Part shown: piece by piece, positions 22,251 to 34,890 of the stretch
Position numbering within the stretch: the stretch's first letter is position 1
Layout of the letters: every line of letters begins with the position of its first letter
DNA from: Craterostigma plantagineum
Lineage: Eukaryota > Streptophyta > Magnoliopsida > Lamiales > Linderniaceae
NCBI GenBank assembly: GCA_027422505.1
Contig: JAPQWV010000333.1
Coordinates: 496,001-560,000, forward strand
DNA: 64,000 nt
Reading direction: 5' to 3'
Program-made: the position numbers and the translations under genes
The notes under the pieces: generated by a model
The model's input: the letters and a program-made list of their open reading frames with translations, nothing else
What the model was told of the DNA's origin: nothing
The model's database searches: none

Positions 22251-22527
22251 ATCACAGATATTTTCACTAAAGCTATACGTCGTCCGCTCTTTGACTTTTT
22301 TCGAGACACGCTACGAGTTGTTCCTCATCCCGCCTCTTGCTTGAGCGGGCCTAATGGAGTAAAACAAGCCTTGATATGCTCTCCTTGATTATTCACTGAT
22401 TACTTTATGTCAGGCTACAATTATGGGATTGCATTTATCTTGATTCGATATAGTTTAGAATACATGTATAAATAGAGGGTGATGTAGAATGTAACGATAA
22501 GGAGTAAATTTTATATTTACCTTCACA

Positions 22528-23270
22528 GATGGAATGCCGATGTTCAGAACGTTCACAAAGCGTAATATGCATGGGCTGCCAGTATGGTAAGGTCGCATCA
22601 TCTCCCATTTACAAGCTCGTTCAATCGTAAAAATATATCTTTTGAATTGGTGTGCACGGATCAGATGGGGCCATTGAAAATTCCTAGCTACTGTGGTTTT
22701 CGCTATGCTATGGTATTACTTACGACCATTCAAGGTACACGTGGGTTTTCTTTTTGAAAGAAAAGAGTGAGGTGCTACTGAAATTTGCTGAATTCAAATA
22801 AGATGGAAAAAGAATTTTGGGAAGAAAATCATATGTTTACGTAGCGATAATGTAGGAGAGTATATGTCACACAAAGGAGTTCTTTCAGTTTTGCGATGAT
22901 CACGATATTCAACAACAAAGACATTCCCTGGTACGCCTCAGCAAAACGGGGTGCCTGAGAGGAAATGGTCTCATTTAACGTCAATTAGCCTATATTGGCT
23001 ACATGACAAATCTCTTCCTCGAGAACTTTGGGCAGAAGCTGTTTAGTGTGCATGTCACGTTGTTAACTGGTTACCTCCATGGCCGGGTGCGGAAAAAGTC
23101 CCCCTTCGAGGCTTTGTATGATGTGAAACCCAATGTAAAGTATCATTCGGTATTTGGTTGAATTTGTTCTGTTCATATCCCTAAAGCAAATCAAACTAAG
23201 CTTGATCCGAAAGTAAAAAAATGCTTATTTGTCGGTTATGATTCCTTTGGAAAAGGATGGCGGTGAATGG
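22528..23270 (+). pseudogene. Copia E integrase remnant
   Basis: It resumes the frame interrupted at 19157 with DGMPMFRTFTKRNICMGCQY, then FELVCTDQMGPLKIPSY and GFRYAMVLL, later PGTPQQNGVPERKW (22930-22970), and ELWAEAV and KSPFEALYDVKPNVKY in shifted frames. The zinc-binding HHCC Cys pair (CMGC) and the D of the catalytic core can be followed. Not functional. Confidence 0.85.
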
Positions 23271-24575
23271 ATCCACATAGAAGAAAATTCATCACATCTC
23301 GAGATGTTGTGTCTGATGAGGTATCTTCTTTCAGTAGAACAGTTAGACATATTATAGAAAATGTCGCTTTAGAGGGTGATCGAGATTCAATGGAGCTGTT
23401 TTCTGAAGGAAATCTGCAGACATGTATAAATGAATCTTCCACTAGTGCTCATGATGTTTCAACTTCAATGTGATGAGAGGACAATATCTACAAGGGAGAT
23501 GAGAGCACGAGGTTATCTATATTATTATGAAGTGAAAGTCGATAACTCTTCAGCGAATTCATGTTTCTTTGTTGGAGCTTTTGATAAAGCAGAACAAGCA
23601 ACATATGACGAAGCAAAGCGATTCCCGAAAGGGAAAGTGCTATGAAAGAAGAGATTGATGCGTTACATAACAAAGAGACGTGGGAATTTATACCAAAACC
23701 AGAAAAATGCCAACCAATCACATGTATGTGGTTTTATCATCTGAAAGAAATCAGATGTGTCGATCGACAAATACAACGCACGCCTTGTTCCTCGTGATTT
23801 TACACAAAGTTATGGGCTGGATTATGAGGACATTGTTAGTCCCGTAGCAAAAATGGTGACGGTATGATAAATCCTCTCAATCGTTGCTTTTCAAGGTTAG
23901 AAGATATGACAATAGATGTTAAAAATGCATTTCTATATGGCGAATTAGATCATAATGTACTGATGGAGCAGCCACAAGGTTTCATATCGAAGACATTTCC
24001 TAACCATGTTTGCAGATTAAAGAAGGTGTTGTACGTGTTAAAGTAAGCGCCCCATGCTTGGTATGGTAAATTTGCTTAGTACTTTATCTTTTTTGGTTTC
24101 AACGTCTCTGATTCGAATTCTAGTTCGAGGTTTGAGTCAAATCAGAATGTACTAAGCTTGTTGTATCTGGAAGACATGATAATTACGGGAGACGCTGAAA
24201 TTTCTCGCTCAAGGAGTGATCTTTCTGTTCGATTTGAAACGAACGATTTAGGCGAGGTGGGGTATTTTCTCAGTTTAGAGATAGAGAAAGTTGAAGGCGG
24301 ATACTTTATTTCTCAGCGAAAATGCACATCATATGTTGGACTCCTTTAAATGAGAGAATCAAAGGACTACACCAATGGAGCCATATCTGAAGTTGAGGAA
24401 ATATTTTACCAGATGTAAAAAAGTTTCAACATCTTGTGATTTATTTGACTATTAGAAGGCCTGAAATTTCCTATTCAGTTGGCATCATGTCTTAGTTTAT
24501 GCAAAATCCAAGAAGTCATCATTTGAAAGCTGCGAAAGGAATTCTGCGATATATAAAGGGTTCTTACGAATATGG
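23271..24575 (+). pseudogene. Copia E reverse transcriptase and start of RNase H region
   Basis: Motifs in order: KEEIDALHNKETWEFIPKPE (23640-23705), a broken NARLV segment, MTIDVKNAFLYGELDHNVLM and EQPQGF (23905-23980), CRLKKVLYVLK, YLEDMIITG in place of YVDDMI(I/V)TG (24160-24190; the first Asp is now Glu), LGEVGYFLSLEIEK, RRPEISYSVGI and KAAKGILRYIKGS. It is cut at 24576 by a long LTR, and the rest of RNase H is not found further on. Confidence 0.9.
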
Positions 24576-25776
24576 TGTGGCGCCCTCACTTTCTAATTAA
24601 AAATAGTGGCTGATTTTCGCAACATAAGCCGCGGAAGACCTGTCTAACAAAAACCTTTTCCAAGTTCAAGCGCCGCTCCACAGGTCTTCGTCCATGTACA
24701 GTCTTGCCCTCAAAAGTCTGTGGAGTCACCGCCATCAACCTACCCTAATCGTGACGTATCTCAACGTCCGAATTTATCGTACCTACAACACATAAAATGG
24801 GGAATGAGCTATAAAGCTCAGTAAGTGGAAACAATGCATGTCATGCAAGTGTCAAACCTTGCAACGGCTTCCGTGCCAATGCATTTTAATCCCCACACTA
24901 TTTTCACTCAGGGCCATCGGCAAATCTTACCATGGACCATAATGAGCTCAGATCCAATATGGATAAATGTGACAGTGACCTACTCTGGGTGGCTTACTCG
25001 AGGATGCCACCTAGGTCGCCCCTTCCCAGGTCGTCCCTCTGTCATGCGGTAGACTGCGTTGGTAGCCTACTCTGCTTAGCTTACACTAGGGTATCCCCCT
25101 AGGTCGCTTCTTCCAAGATCGCACCCTCCAGGTCGCATCCCTCCTCTAACAGGGCGATAAATAAATATATAAATATAACCGACGACGTAGCATGCCGTCA
25201 TGGTGCTATAGAAGTAGCTCTGACTCAACTGTGACTCGACATCAGATGCCTATATCGACAAATATCATTCGTTATCAGGCGATCAATATAGTGCACTCTC
25301 ACCTCTCGAGATATCACTATAGCGAACGTGCATGCATATGACTATGCCACGTAGATAATATTTTAACTACTTTACTGACCAAGTAGTTGCATGTTGCAGA
25401 TAATTCACATCACATAAAGCACTGAAGTAAATAGTCACATAAGTCAAGCACACATAATACATGTATGTGTTGTAGTTGAAGTTCCCACTTACCTGGTGTC
25501 ATTGACTTAACTTTTTATGGCCTCGTAGATTTCCTAATTTTCGACCCTTAAATACGAAAATATAATAATATTAGTGTAATAGTTAAGTTAGATAACTGTA
25601 TCGAAAATAAGTAGGTTTCGAAAATGACATTCCGCCCGTGAATATCTCCTGCCGGAAAATTAGATTCTTGTCTGAAAATAATATTTAAAGTCCAAAATTC
25701 TGATTTGCAGTCAAAGTTCGGACAAGGCCCGAAATTCGTTCAACGCCTGCATTCTGATATGCTCGGCGGATATTAC
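24576..25776 (-). repeat. Long LTR (LTR-g), cut by a hAT MITE
   Basis: It begins TGTGGCGCCCTCACTTTC against TGTAGCGACCCTCACTTTC in the array LTRs and shares the downstream modules: CATGTACAG...CTCAAAAG (24693-24717), GAGCTATAAAGCTC (24806) and a TTGTAGTTGAAGTTCCCACT block near 25470. It then enters a field containing GGCCCGAAATTCG and CTCGGCGGA. The homology is clear but diverged. It is inserted in copia E and is itself cut at 25777. Similar CCCGAA-rich sequence reappears at 39506 and may be its displaced continuation. Confidence 0.75.
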
Positions 25777-26302
25777 CAGGGGTGTTCATTATTTGGGTGA
25801 CCCAATTAACCCACCCGAACCGAACTGAATTCGGCTTATTTGGTTTGGTTAATTCGGGGATCGGGTGATTAATTGGGTCACGCGAATTATTAAACGGGGA
25901 AATGATTTGGGTATTGGGTGGGATAAAAAAAATTGGGGCACCCCCGAAACCCGAATAGCATAATTATTTTTTTAATATAGATATTAATCATATAAAAATA
26001 ATACCAATTTGGCCTAGCTTAAAAAATATAAATCATATAAAACTAATACTAATTGGGACTACCTTAAAAGATATAAATTATATAAATATAATACTATATG
26101 TACCTAGGGATTGTGTTATGAATATTTAGACCACCAAGCTCGTAACTTGTTAATTGTTTTTTACCTAACCAAACCAGTTAACCCGAAAACCGAATAACCC
26201 GAGAACCAAATAGTTAAATGGTTTTGGTTAGGTTTGCGGGCGGTTGTCTCAACTGTCAGAAACCCGAATAACCCAAACCGAATAACCCGAACACCGAAAA
26301 TT
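25777..26302. mobile_element. Truncated hAT-type MITE (ACCCGAA-rich)
   Basis: The left end CAGGGGTGTTCATTATTTGG is typical of hAT MITEs, and the body is rich in GGGTTATTCGG-type units in both orientations (AACCCGAATAACCCGA near the right). The matching TGAACACCCCTG end is absent: the sequence stops at ...GAACACCGAAAATT where LTR 1 of the array begins. Confidence 0.6.
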
Positions 26303-26608
26303 TGTAGCGACCCTCACTTTCAAATCATACTTAGTGGCGGATTTTCGCAACCGCGGAAGACCCGTCTAACAAAACTTTTTCCTACGATATGATATATTAC
26401 GACAAAACGTAACCTACATCGTCGTAATCATACAAAGGTCGGAGCCCCAAAATATCTATCATATCAAAACATTCCAACATCGCTCCACATGTCGTCATCC
26501 ATGTACAGCCTCGCCCTCAAAAGACACTGGAGTACCGCCGTCAGCCCGCCTTAGCCTCGACGCGCATCAGCGTCGGGCTCGATACCTACAACACACAATA
26601 CGTGGAAT

Positions 26609-26623
26609 GAGCTTATAAAGCTC
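26609..26623 (-). promoter_or_regulatory. Palindromic TATA-like box in array LTR1
   Basis: GAGCTTATAAAGCTC is a 6-bp stem with TATA at its centre, also at 30059, 33526 and 37006, and in weaker form in LTR-g (24806). On the sense (minus) strand it reads TTTATAAGC about 300 bp before the LTR end, a plausible U3 TATA box. Prediction only. Confidence 0.45.
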
Positions 26624-26873
26624 AGTAAGTGAAAACCATGCATGCAATGCACGTGAACTAAATAGCGAAGGCATCCGCGCCAGTCCTATCTACTTCTCAC
26701 ATTCTTCCTGACCTTTCTCACATTCTTCTTGACCTTTCATAACATATTTGGGCTCCTTCGGCTTTCAATCTTACTATGCACCATATTGAGTTCAAACCCC
26801 TAAGGGTTGAATAAGTGACAGTGCACACACTAGGAGGCTAAACCCGAGTACTCAATCTGTGCTTATCCCTATG

Positions 26874-27079
26874 GTGCCTTTCAATCCCAATGCAGTCCCA
26901 TTGAGAGGCTAACAGTGCCTTTCAATCCCAATGCGATCCACACTGAGAGGCTACTAGTGTCTTTCAATCCCAATGTGATGCACACTGAGAGGCTACTAGT
27001 GCCTTTCAATCCCAATGCAGTCCCATTGAGAGGCTAACAGTGCCTTTCAATCACAATGAGGTCCCATTGAGAGGCTAAC
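26874..27079 (+). repeat. 41/42-bp minisatellite inside array LTR1
   Basis: Five tandem copies of GTGCCTTTCAATCCCAATGC followed by a short variable part and GAGAGGCTA, then a degenerate sixth copy. Equivalent blocks lie at 30324-30527, 33791-33994 and 37270-37473. Units alternate between a CCCATTGAGAGG and a CACACTGAGAGG form in the same order in every LTR. Confidence 0.9.
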
Positions 27080-27769
27080 CCGGGCACACAAATTTTGTTT
27101 AACTCTAAGGCGCCTTTCCATCCCAATGCGGTCTGACACGCGGGCGCTTCTCGCTGGTAGCTTACTACGATGTCGCCAACACTCGAGGTTCCCTCGGTGC
27201 CGCTCATACCCTCGAGTCGCATCCTCCAGGTTGCATCTCCCGCTACGGGGTATTCCCCCTACCTTTCGTGAATCAGGTAATTCGGGTTCGTGAATCGCCG
27301 TGGTAGCATAGAAGAGCCGTGACTCATCATTGAGTCAACACAAATGCCTATATCGGCAAATATACATCGCTCTCAAGCGATCTTATACTCATGCACGCTA
27401 TTTCCCTGACTCTCATATTAGTCGTGCGTGCACATGCTCATGCCATGAATTGCGTGCCATGTTCATATAATAATTTTCATCACATCAAATCACGTAAGTC
27501 ACATAAGCAAGTAGTCTCATAAAATCATAAGAACACATAACACATAATTTCATGCACATAAAAATTATGTGTTGTAGTTGCGACTTCCACTTACCTGGTA
27601 TCCTTAGCTATGTCGTACAGTAAAAATCGCTAACCTTCGAACCCCTAATTATAGAACATACAAAATTAGGGTTTGTTAGTCTAATTATAATTTCATGAAA
27701 ATTGGCCTAGTTTGAAAACCCTAGTTTCGACTTATAAATTCCGAAATCCTGAAATTCCGAATTTGACTT

Positions 27770-28330
27770 AAATTAAAAGTACCACATTGAAATTTATAAA
27801 GATCTCGACGCCTATTTCCCACCTATCTCGAATTCCTATTAGACTTAATTCTCGAAGTGTATCGCAAGATAGATCTCGATATGTTCTCGACATTTTGTAG
27901 TATGCTCTAAAGATGGATCTCGACATTATATGTATATATATATATATATATATAGAACTCGACATGGAATAGATCTCGGCTTCGAGCTAATTCCCAAAAT
28001 AAATTTGGATATGTATGTACAAAGGTTTGACATTTTAAATGGCGCACAAAGATCTCGATAAAGAATAAATCTCGATATTATTAGATCTCGACATTGTTAT
28101 ATGTATGAATAAGGATTTCGACATGTACTTCGACTTGTTTTTCGAGATGATTTATAAAGTGAATCTCGAGCTTGCATGTTGAATTAAATCTCGATATATC
28201 AAGATAGATCCCGATATCAATCATCAAAATAGATCTCAAGTTTTTATACCAAATGTCGAGATGTACATTGCTTATTAAAATTACGATGTCGGGCTTCAAA
28301 CATCTCGTATACCTCCCATAGTGCTTAGTC
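27770..28330. repeat. ATCTCGA(C/T)A microrepeat field, array LTR1
   Basis: About twenty copies of (G/A)ATCTCGA(C/T)AT and close variants, irregularly spaced, with a (TA)n run inside. The same fields lie at about 31250-31780, 34720-35260 and 38195-38735. Confidence 0.85.
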
Positions 28331-29397
28331 AATTCATGAAGTTGTTACCTAGTATCAATTTGTCAAGTGCTCATTGGTTCTTGAAATACATCACTTCATG
28401 AATCATCTAACACGTGTACTTTACTAACCTAGTTGCCTCCTGATTTTCATTGGTTCACCAATTGAAGCTCCCAAATCGTGAAGTTCGCAAAATAGCTCAG
28501 ATTCGCTAAGTTAATCAATTTGCGTAGTTAGCGAAGCATCTCTTAATTCGCGATCCTAAGTGAAGTTATCAACAACTTTATCATTTTATATACTAAAAAC
28601 CACCGATCAAAATCTATTATTTATCAGGTAATTTACTATTTCATCTGATAACCCACATGATCATTACTAAGCTTCTTAAGTTAGGGTTTCTACCCATAAT
28701 AGGTTTCGAACCCTCATGAACAATCTTTATATTTTGAAAATCCTCAAAACCGATATCCAAACTTACTAAACATGAATTCAAACTTCAAGAATCTATATAT
28801 ATTTAATACGTTCAAAACCTTACCTAATTCATAGGATCCTACAAGGTTTTAAAACATGTAATTCTACTAAGGATAAAAAGATGTAAATAAAGTTTTTACC
28901 TTCCTTTCGACTTGACAATCGTTCCTAAGCTGGCCAAACTCGTTAAATTCTCCTAGTTAGGTTGTTGAGTTCTTAGTTTCAACATTTTTAGTTCGAAGTC
29001 TTTATGAGTTACAATGAGGTTTCTCTCACTATTGATCGTTGGTATTACATGTTAGATAAGCATCATCATTTTCGATTGTATTCATGATGGGACAAGTTAG
29101 TGATGTAGTACAGACGTGGATTTCCTTTTTCACTAAGTTATCTTATTAGTTTTGGGCTTCAATATTCGGCCACTTAATCATTTGGCCATACCTTTACTTA
29201 AGCCCAAAATATTTATTATTTACTTGGCTTAGTTATTAAATAAGGCTCGTTCAAATATCTTCTGGAATATTTTATTATTTTATTTTCATCCGAATTTTCG
29301 TTCATAAATATTTCATATGAATTATTTTCCTAATATTCTGTGCTAATTATCCTGAAATTTCCTATCGTAATCCCGCTTTAAAATTGCGGGTATTACA

Positions 29398-29746
29398 ATC
29401 TCCCCCCTTAAAAAGAATTTCGCCCCCGAAATTCGCCGACTGGTGTAACTTCGGGTAACGAATTCTGCTATTTTAGTGACACATTTAAATGTGTGACTAA
29501 ATTCTTAAAATCTGCTAACAAGACATTCTTATTCCTATTCCCATCACACTTCCACTGCGCACTCTAGTTAAATATAGCTCATCATATATATTCTTATTGT
29601 ATACAAATAATCACATAAGCAAATATAACATTTCAAGCAAATAATCACATCGTACCGTAAACTTATAGGCAAGGCTGATCCTCCAGGCTTTTGAGCGGCC
29701 GTACATGGACAGTCTACGAATCTATATCCTAAGCTCTGATACCACC
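29398..29746 (-). other. Array internal region 1 (PPT to PBS)
   Basis: Plus strand ATCTCCCCCCTTAAAAAG at 29398-29415 is the reverse complement of a polypurine tract. GCTCTGATACCA at 29733-29744 is the reverse-complement tRNA-iMet PBS, two bases from LTR2. Between them are 317 bp with no reading frame of note. It includes CTCCAGGCTTTTGAGCGGCC at 29681-29700 continuing to TACATGG, an inverted partial copy of a module inside the LTR. Confidence 0.9.
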
Positions 29747-31376
29747 TGTAGCGACCCTCACTTTCAAATCATACTTAGTGGCGGATTTTCGCAACGTAAG
29801 TCGCGGAAGACCCGTCTAACAAAACTTTTTCCTACGATATGATATATTACGACAAAACGTAACCTACATCATCGTAATCATACAAATGTCGGAGCCCCAA
29901 AATATCTATCATATCAAAACATTCCAACATCGCTCCACAGGTCATCATCCATGTACAGCCTCGCCCTCAAAAGACACTGGAGTACCGCCGTCAGCCCGCC
30001 TTAGCCTCGAAGCGCATCAGCGTCGGGCTCGATACCTACAACACACAATACGTGGAATGAGCTTATAAAGCTCAGTAAGTGAAAACCATGCATGCAATGC
30101 ACGTGACCTAAATAGCGAAGGCATCCGCGCCAGTCCTATCTACTTCTCCCATTCTTCCTGACCTTTCTCACATTCTTCTTGACCTTTCATAACATATTTG
30201 GGCTCCTTCGGCTTTCAATCTTACTATGCACCATATAGAGTTCAAACCTCTAAGGGTTGAATAAGTGACAGTGCACACACTAGGAGGCTAAACCCGAGTA
30301 CTCAATCTGTGCTTATCCCTATGGTGCCTTTCAATCCCATGCAGTCCCATTGAGAGGCTAACAGTGCCTTTCAATCCCAATGCGATCCACACTGAGAGGC
30401 TACTAGTGCCTTTCAATCCCAATGTGATGGACACTGAGAGGCTACTAGTGCCTTTCAATCCCAATGCAGTCCCATTGAGAGGCTAACAGTGCCTTTCAAT
30501 CCCAATGCGGTCCCATTGAGAGGCTAAACCGGGCACACAAATTTTGTTTAACTCTAAGGCGCCTTCCCATCCCAATGCGGTCTGACACGCGGGCGCTTCT
30601 CGCTGGTAGCTTACTACGAGGTCGCCAACACTCGAGGTTCCCTCGGTGCCGCTCATATCCTCGAGTCGCATCCTCCAGGTTGCATCTCCCGCTACGGGGT
30701 ATTCCCCCTACCTTTCGTGAATCAGGTAATTCGGGTTCGTGAATCGCCGTGGTAGCATAGAAGAGCCGTGACTCATCATTGAGTCAACACAAATGCCTAT
30801 ATCGGCAAATATACATCGCTCTCAAGCGATCTTATACTCATGCACGCTATTTCCCTGACTCTCATACTAGTCGTGCGTGCATATGCTCATGCCATGAATA
30901 TGCGTGCCATGTTCATATAATAATTTTCATCACATCAAATCACGTAAGTCACATAAGCAAGTAGTCGCATAAAATCATAAGAACACATAACACATAATTT
31001 CATGCACATGAAAATTATGTGTTGTAGTTGCGATTTCCACTTACCTGGTATCCTTAGCTATGTCGTACAGTAAAAATCGCTAACCTTCGAACCCCTAATT
31101 ATAGAAACATACAAAATTAGGGTTTGTTAGTCTAATTATAATTTCATGAAAATTGGCCTTAGTTTGAAAACCCTAGTTTCGACTTATAAATTCCGAAATC
31201 CTGAAATTCCGAATTTGACTTAAATTAAAAGTACCACCTTGAAATTTATAAAGATCTCGAAGCCTATTTCCCACCTATCTCGAATTCCTATTAGACTTAA
31301 TTCTCGAGGTGTATCGCAAGATAGATCTCGATATGTTCTCGACAGTTTGTAGTATGCTCTAAAGATGGATCTCGAC

Positions 31377-31411
<35 letters not shown>

Positions 31412-32864
31412 CTCGACATGGAATAGATCTCGGCATTGTTAGTAAATTTCGAGCTAATTCCCAAAATAAATTTGGATATGTATGTACAAAGGTTCGACAT
31501 TTTAAATGGCGCACAAAGATCTCGATAAAGAATAAATCTCGATATTATTAGATCTCGACATTGTTATATGTATAAATAAGGATTTCGACATGTACTTCGA
31601 CTTGTTTTTCGAGATGATTTATAAAGTGAATCTCGAGCTTGCATGTTGAATTAAATCTCGATATATCAAGATAGATCCCGATATCAATCATCAAAATAGA
31701 TCTCAAGTTTTTATACCAAATGTCGAGATGTACATTGCTTATTAAAATTACGATGTCGGGCTTCAAACATCTCGTATACCTCCCATAGTGCTTAGTCAAT
31801 TCATGAAGTTGTTACCTAGTATCAATTTGTCAAGTGCTCATTGGTTCTTCAAATACATCACTTCGTGAATCATCTAACACGTGTACTTTACTAACCTAGT
31901 TGTCTCCTGATTTTCATTGGTTCACCAATTGAAGCTCCCAACTCGTGAAGTTCGCAAAGTGGCTCAGATTCGCTAAGTTAATCAATTTGCGTAGTTAGCG
32001 AAGCATCTCTTAATTCGCGATCCTATGTGAAGTTACCAACAACTTTTTCATTTTATATACTAAAAACCATCGATCAAAATCTATTATTTATCAGGTAATT
32101 TACTATTTCATCTGATAACCCACATGATCATTACTAAGCTTCTTAAGTTAGGGTTTCTACCCATAATAGGTTTCGAACCCTCATGAACAATCTTTATATT
32201 TTGAAAATCCTCAAAACCGATATCCAAACTTACTAAACATGAATTCAAACTTCAAGAATCTATATATATTTAATACGTTCAAAACCTTACCTAATTCATA
32301 GGATCCTACAAGGTTTTAAAACATGTAATTCTACTAAGGATAAAAAGATGTAAATAAAGTTGTTACCTTCCTTTCGACTTGACAATCGTTCCTAAGCTGG
32401 CCAAACTCGTTAAATTCTCCTAGTTAGGTTGTTGAGTTCTTAGTTTCAACATTTTTAGTTCGAAGTCTTTATGAGTTACAATGAGGTTTCTCTCACTATT
32501 GATCGTTGGTATTACATGTTAGATAAGCATCATCATTTTCGATTGTATTCATGATGGGACAAGTTAGTGATGTAGTACAGACCTGGATTTCCTTTTTCAC
32601 TAAGTTATCTTATTAGTTTTGGGCTTCAATATTCGGCCACTTAATCATTTGGCCATACCTTTACTTAAGCCCAAAATATTTATTATTTACTTGGCTTAGT
32701 TATTAAATAAGGCTCGTTCAAATATCTTCTGGAATATTTTATTATTTTATTTTCATCCGAATTTTCGTTCATAAATATTTCATATGAATTATTTTCCTAA
32801 TATTCTGTGCTAATTATCCTGAAATTTCCTATCGTAATCCCGCTTTAAAATTGCGGGTATTACA
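29747..32864 (-). repeat. Array LTR2
   Basis: 3118 bp with the same ends as LTR1. It contains the TATA-like palindrome at 30059-30073, the minisatellite at 30324-30527, a (TA)n at about 31378-31408 and the ATCTCGA field. The short frames repeated in every LTR (about 60-83 codons) are not genes. Confidence 0.92.
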
Positions 32865-33213
32865 ATCTCCCCCCTTAAAAAGAATTTCGCCCCGAAATTC
32901 GCCGACTGGTGTAACTTCGGGTAACGAATTCTGCTATTTTAGTGACACATTTAAATGTGTGACTAAATTCTTAAAATCTGCTAACAAGACATTCTTATTC
33001 CTATTCCCATCACACTTCCACTGCGCACTCTAGTTAAATATAGCTCATCATATATATTCTTATTGTATACAAATAATCACATAAGCAAATATAACATTTC
33101 AAGCAAATAATCACATCGTACCGTAAACTTATAGGCAAGGCTGATCCTCCAGGCTTTTGAGCGGCCGTACATGGACAGTCTACAGAATCTATATCCTAAG
33201 CTCTGATACCACC
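32865..33213 (-). other. Array internal region 2
   Basis: Near-identical to internal region 1, with a PPT next to LTR2 and the PBS at 33200-33211 next to LTR3. Private variants include a one-base loss in the C-run after the PPT and CTACAGAATC near 33182. Confidence 0.9.
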
Positions 33214-34843
33214 TGTAGCGACCCTCACTTTCAAATCATACTTAGTGGCGGATTTTCGCAACGTAAGTCGCGGAAGACCCGTCTAACAAAACTTTTTCCT
33301 ACGATATGATATATTACGACAAAACGTAACCTACATCATCGTAATCATACAAATGTCGGAGCCCCAAAATATCTATCATATCAAAACATTCCAACATCGC
33401 TCCACAGGTCATCATCCATGTACAGCCTCGCCCTCAAAAGACACTGGAGTACCGCCGTCAGCCCGCCTTAGCCTCGAAGCGCATCAGCGTCGGGCTCGAT
33501 ACCTACAACACACAATACGTGGAATGAGCTTATAAAGCTCAGTAAGTGAAAACCATGCATGCAATGCACGTGACCTAAATAGCGAAGGCATCCGCGCCAG
33601 TCCTATCTACTTCTCACATTCTTCATGACCTTTCTCACATTCTTCTTGACCTTTCATAACATATTTGGGCTCCTTCGGCTTTCAATCTTACTATGCACCA
33701 TATAGAGTTCAAACCCCTAAGGGTTGAATAAGTGACAGTGCACACACTAGGAGGCTAAACCCGAGTACTCAATCTGTGCTTATCCCTATGGTGCCTTTCA
33801 ATCCCATGCAGTCCCATTGAGAGGCTAACAGTGCCTTTCAATCCCAATGCGATCCACACTGAGAGGCTACTAGTGCCTTTCAATCCCAATGTGATGGACA
33901 CTGAGAGGCTACTAGTGCCTTTCAATCCCAATGCAGTCCCATTGAGAGGCTAACAGTGCCTTTCAATCCCAATGCGGTCCCATTGAGAGGCTAAACCGGG
34001 CACACAAATTTTGTTTAACTCTAAGGCGCCTTCCCATCCCAATGCGGTCTGACACGCGGGCGCTTCTCGCTGGTAGCTTACTACGAGGTCGCCAACACTC
34101 GAGGTTCCCTCGGTGCCGCTCATACCCTCGAGTCGCATCCTCCAGGTTGCGTCTCCCGCTACGGGGTATTCCCCCTACCTTTCGTGAATCAGGTAATTCG
34201 GGTTCGTGAATCGCCGTGGTAGCATAGAAGAGCCGTGACTCATCATTGAGTCAACACAAATGCCTATATCGGCAAATATACATCGCTCTCAAGCGATCTT
34301 ATACTCATGCACGCTATTTCCCTGACTCTCATACTAGTCGTGCGTGCATATGCTCATGCCATGAATATGCGTGCCATGTTCGTATAATAATTTTCATCAC
34401 ATCAAATCACGTAAGTCACATAAGCAAGTAGTCGCATAAAATCATAAGAACACATAACACATAATTTCATGCACATGAAAATTATGTGTTGTAGTTGCGA
34501 TTTCCACTTACCTGGTATCCTTAGCTATGTCGTACAGTAAAAATCGCTAACCTTCGAACCCCTAATTATAGAAACATACAAAATTAGGGTTTGTTAGTCT
34601 AATTATAATTTCATGAAAATTGGCCTTAGTTTGAAAACCCTAGTTTCGACTTATAAATTCCGAAATCCTGAAATTCCGAATTTGACTTAAATTAAAAGTA
34701 CCACCTTGAAATTTATAAAGATCTCGAAGCCTATTTCCCACCTATCTCGAATTCCTATTAGACTTAATTCTCGAGGTGTATCGCAAGATAGATCTCGATA
34801 TGTTCTCGACATTTTGTAGTATGCTCTAAAGATGGATCTCGAC

Positions 34844-34890
<47 letters not shown>

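Larger units (their letters stand above)
19158..22527 (+). mobile_element. Ty1/copia element F, nested in copia E
   Basis: A 3370-bp insertion flanked by an exact 5-bp duplication GATGG (19153-19157, 22528-22532). The 3' LTR (22352-22527, 176 bp) and 5' LTR (19158-19202, 45 bp) share the start TAATGGAGTAAA and the end CCTTCACA; the 5' copy has an internal deletion of about 130 bp. A PBS-like TGGTATCAAGCC follows at 19203-19214, and a weak purine tract (TTGAGCGGGCC) precedes the 3' LTR. Gag is missing; the coding region begins near the protease. Confidence 0.9.
26303..29397 (-). repeat. Array LTR1
   Basis: TGTAGCGACC...GGGTATTACA on the plus strand, so sense TGTAATACCC...GGTCGCTACA on the minus strand. 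It differs from LTR2-4 at many shared positions and lacks a 14-bp CATTGTTAGTAAAT segment present near 31434 in LTR2. It has the shortest TA run (about 27926-27954). The left flank is the truncated MITE at 25777. Confidence 0.9.

Noticed and set aside
26874..27079. Regular repeats as a CRISPR array
   Set aside because: The units are directly tandem without unique spacers, and the setting is plant retrotransposon DNA.
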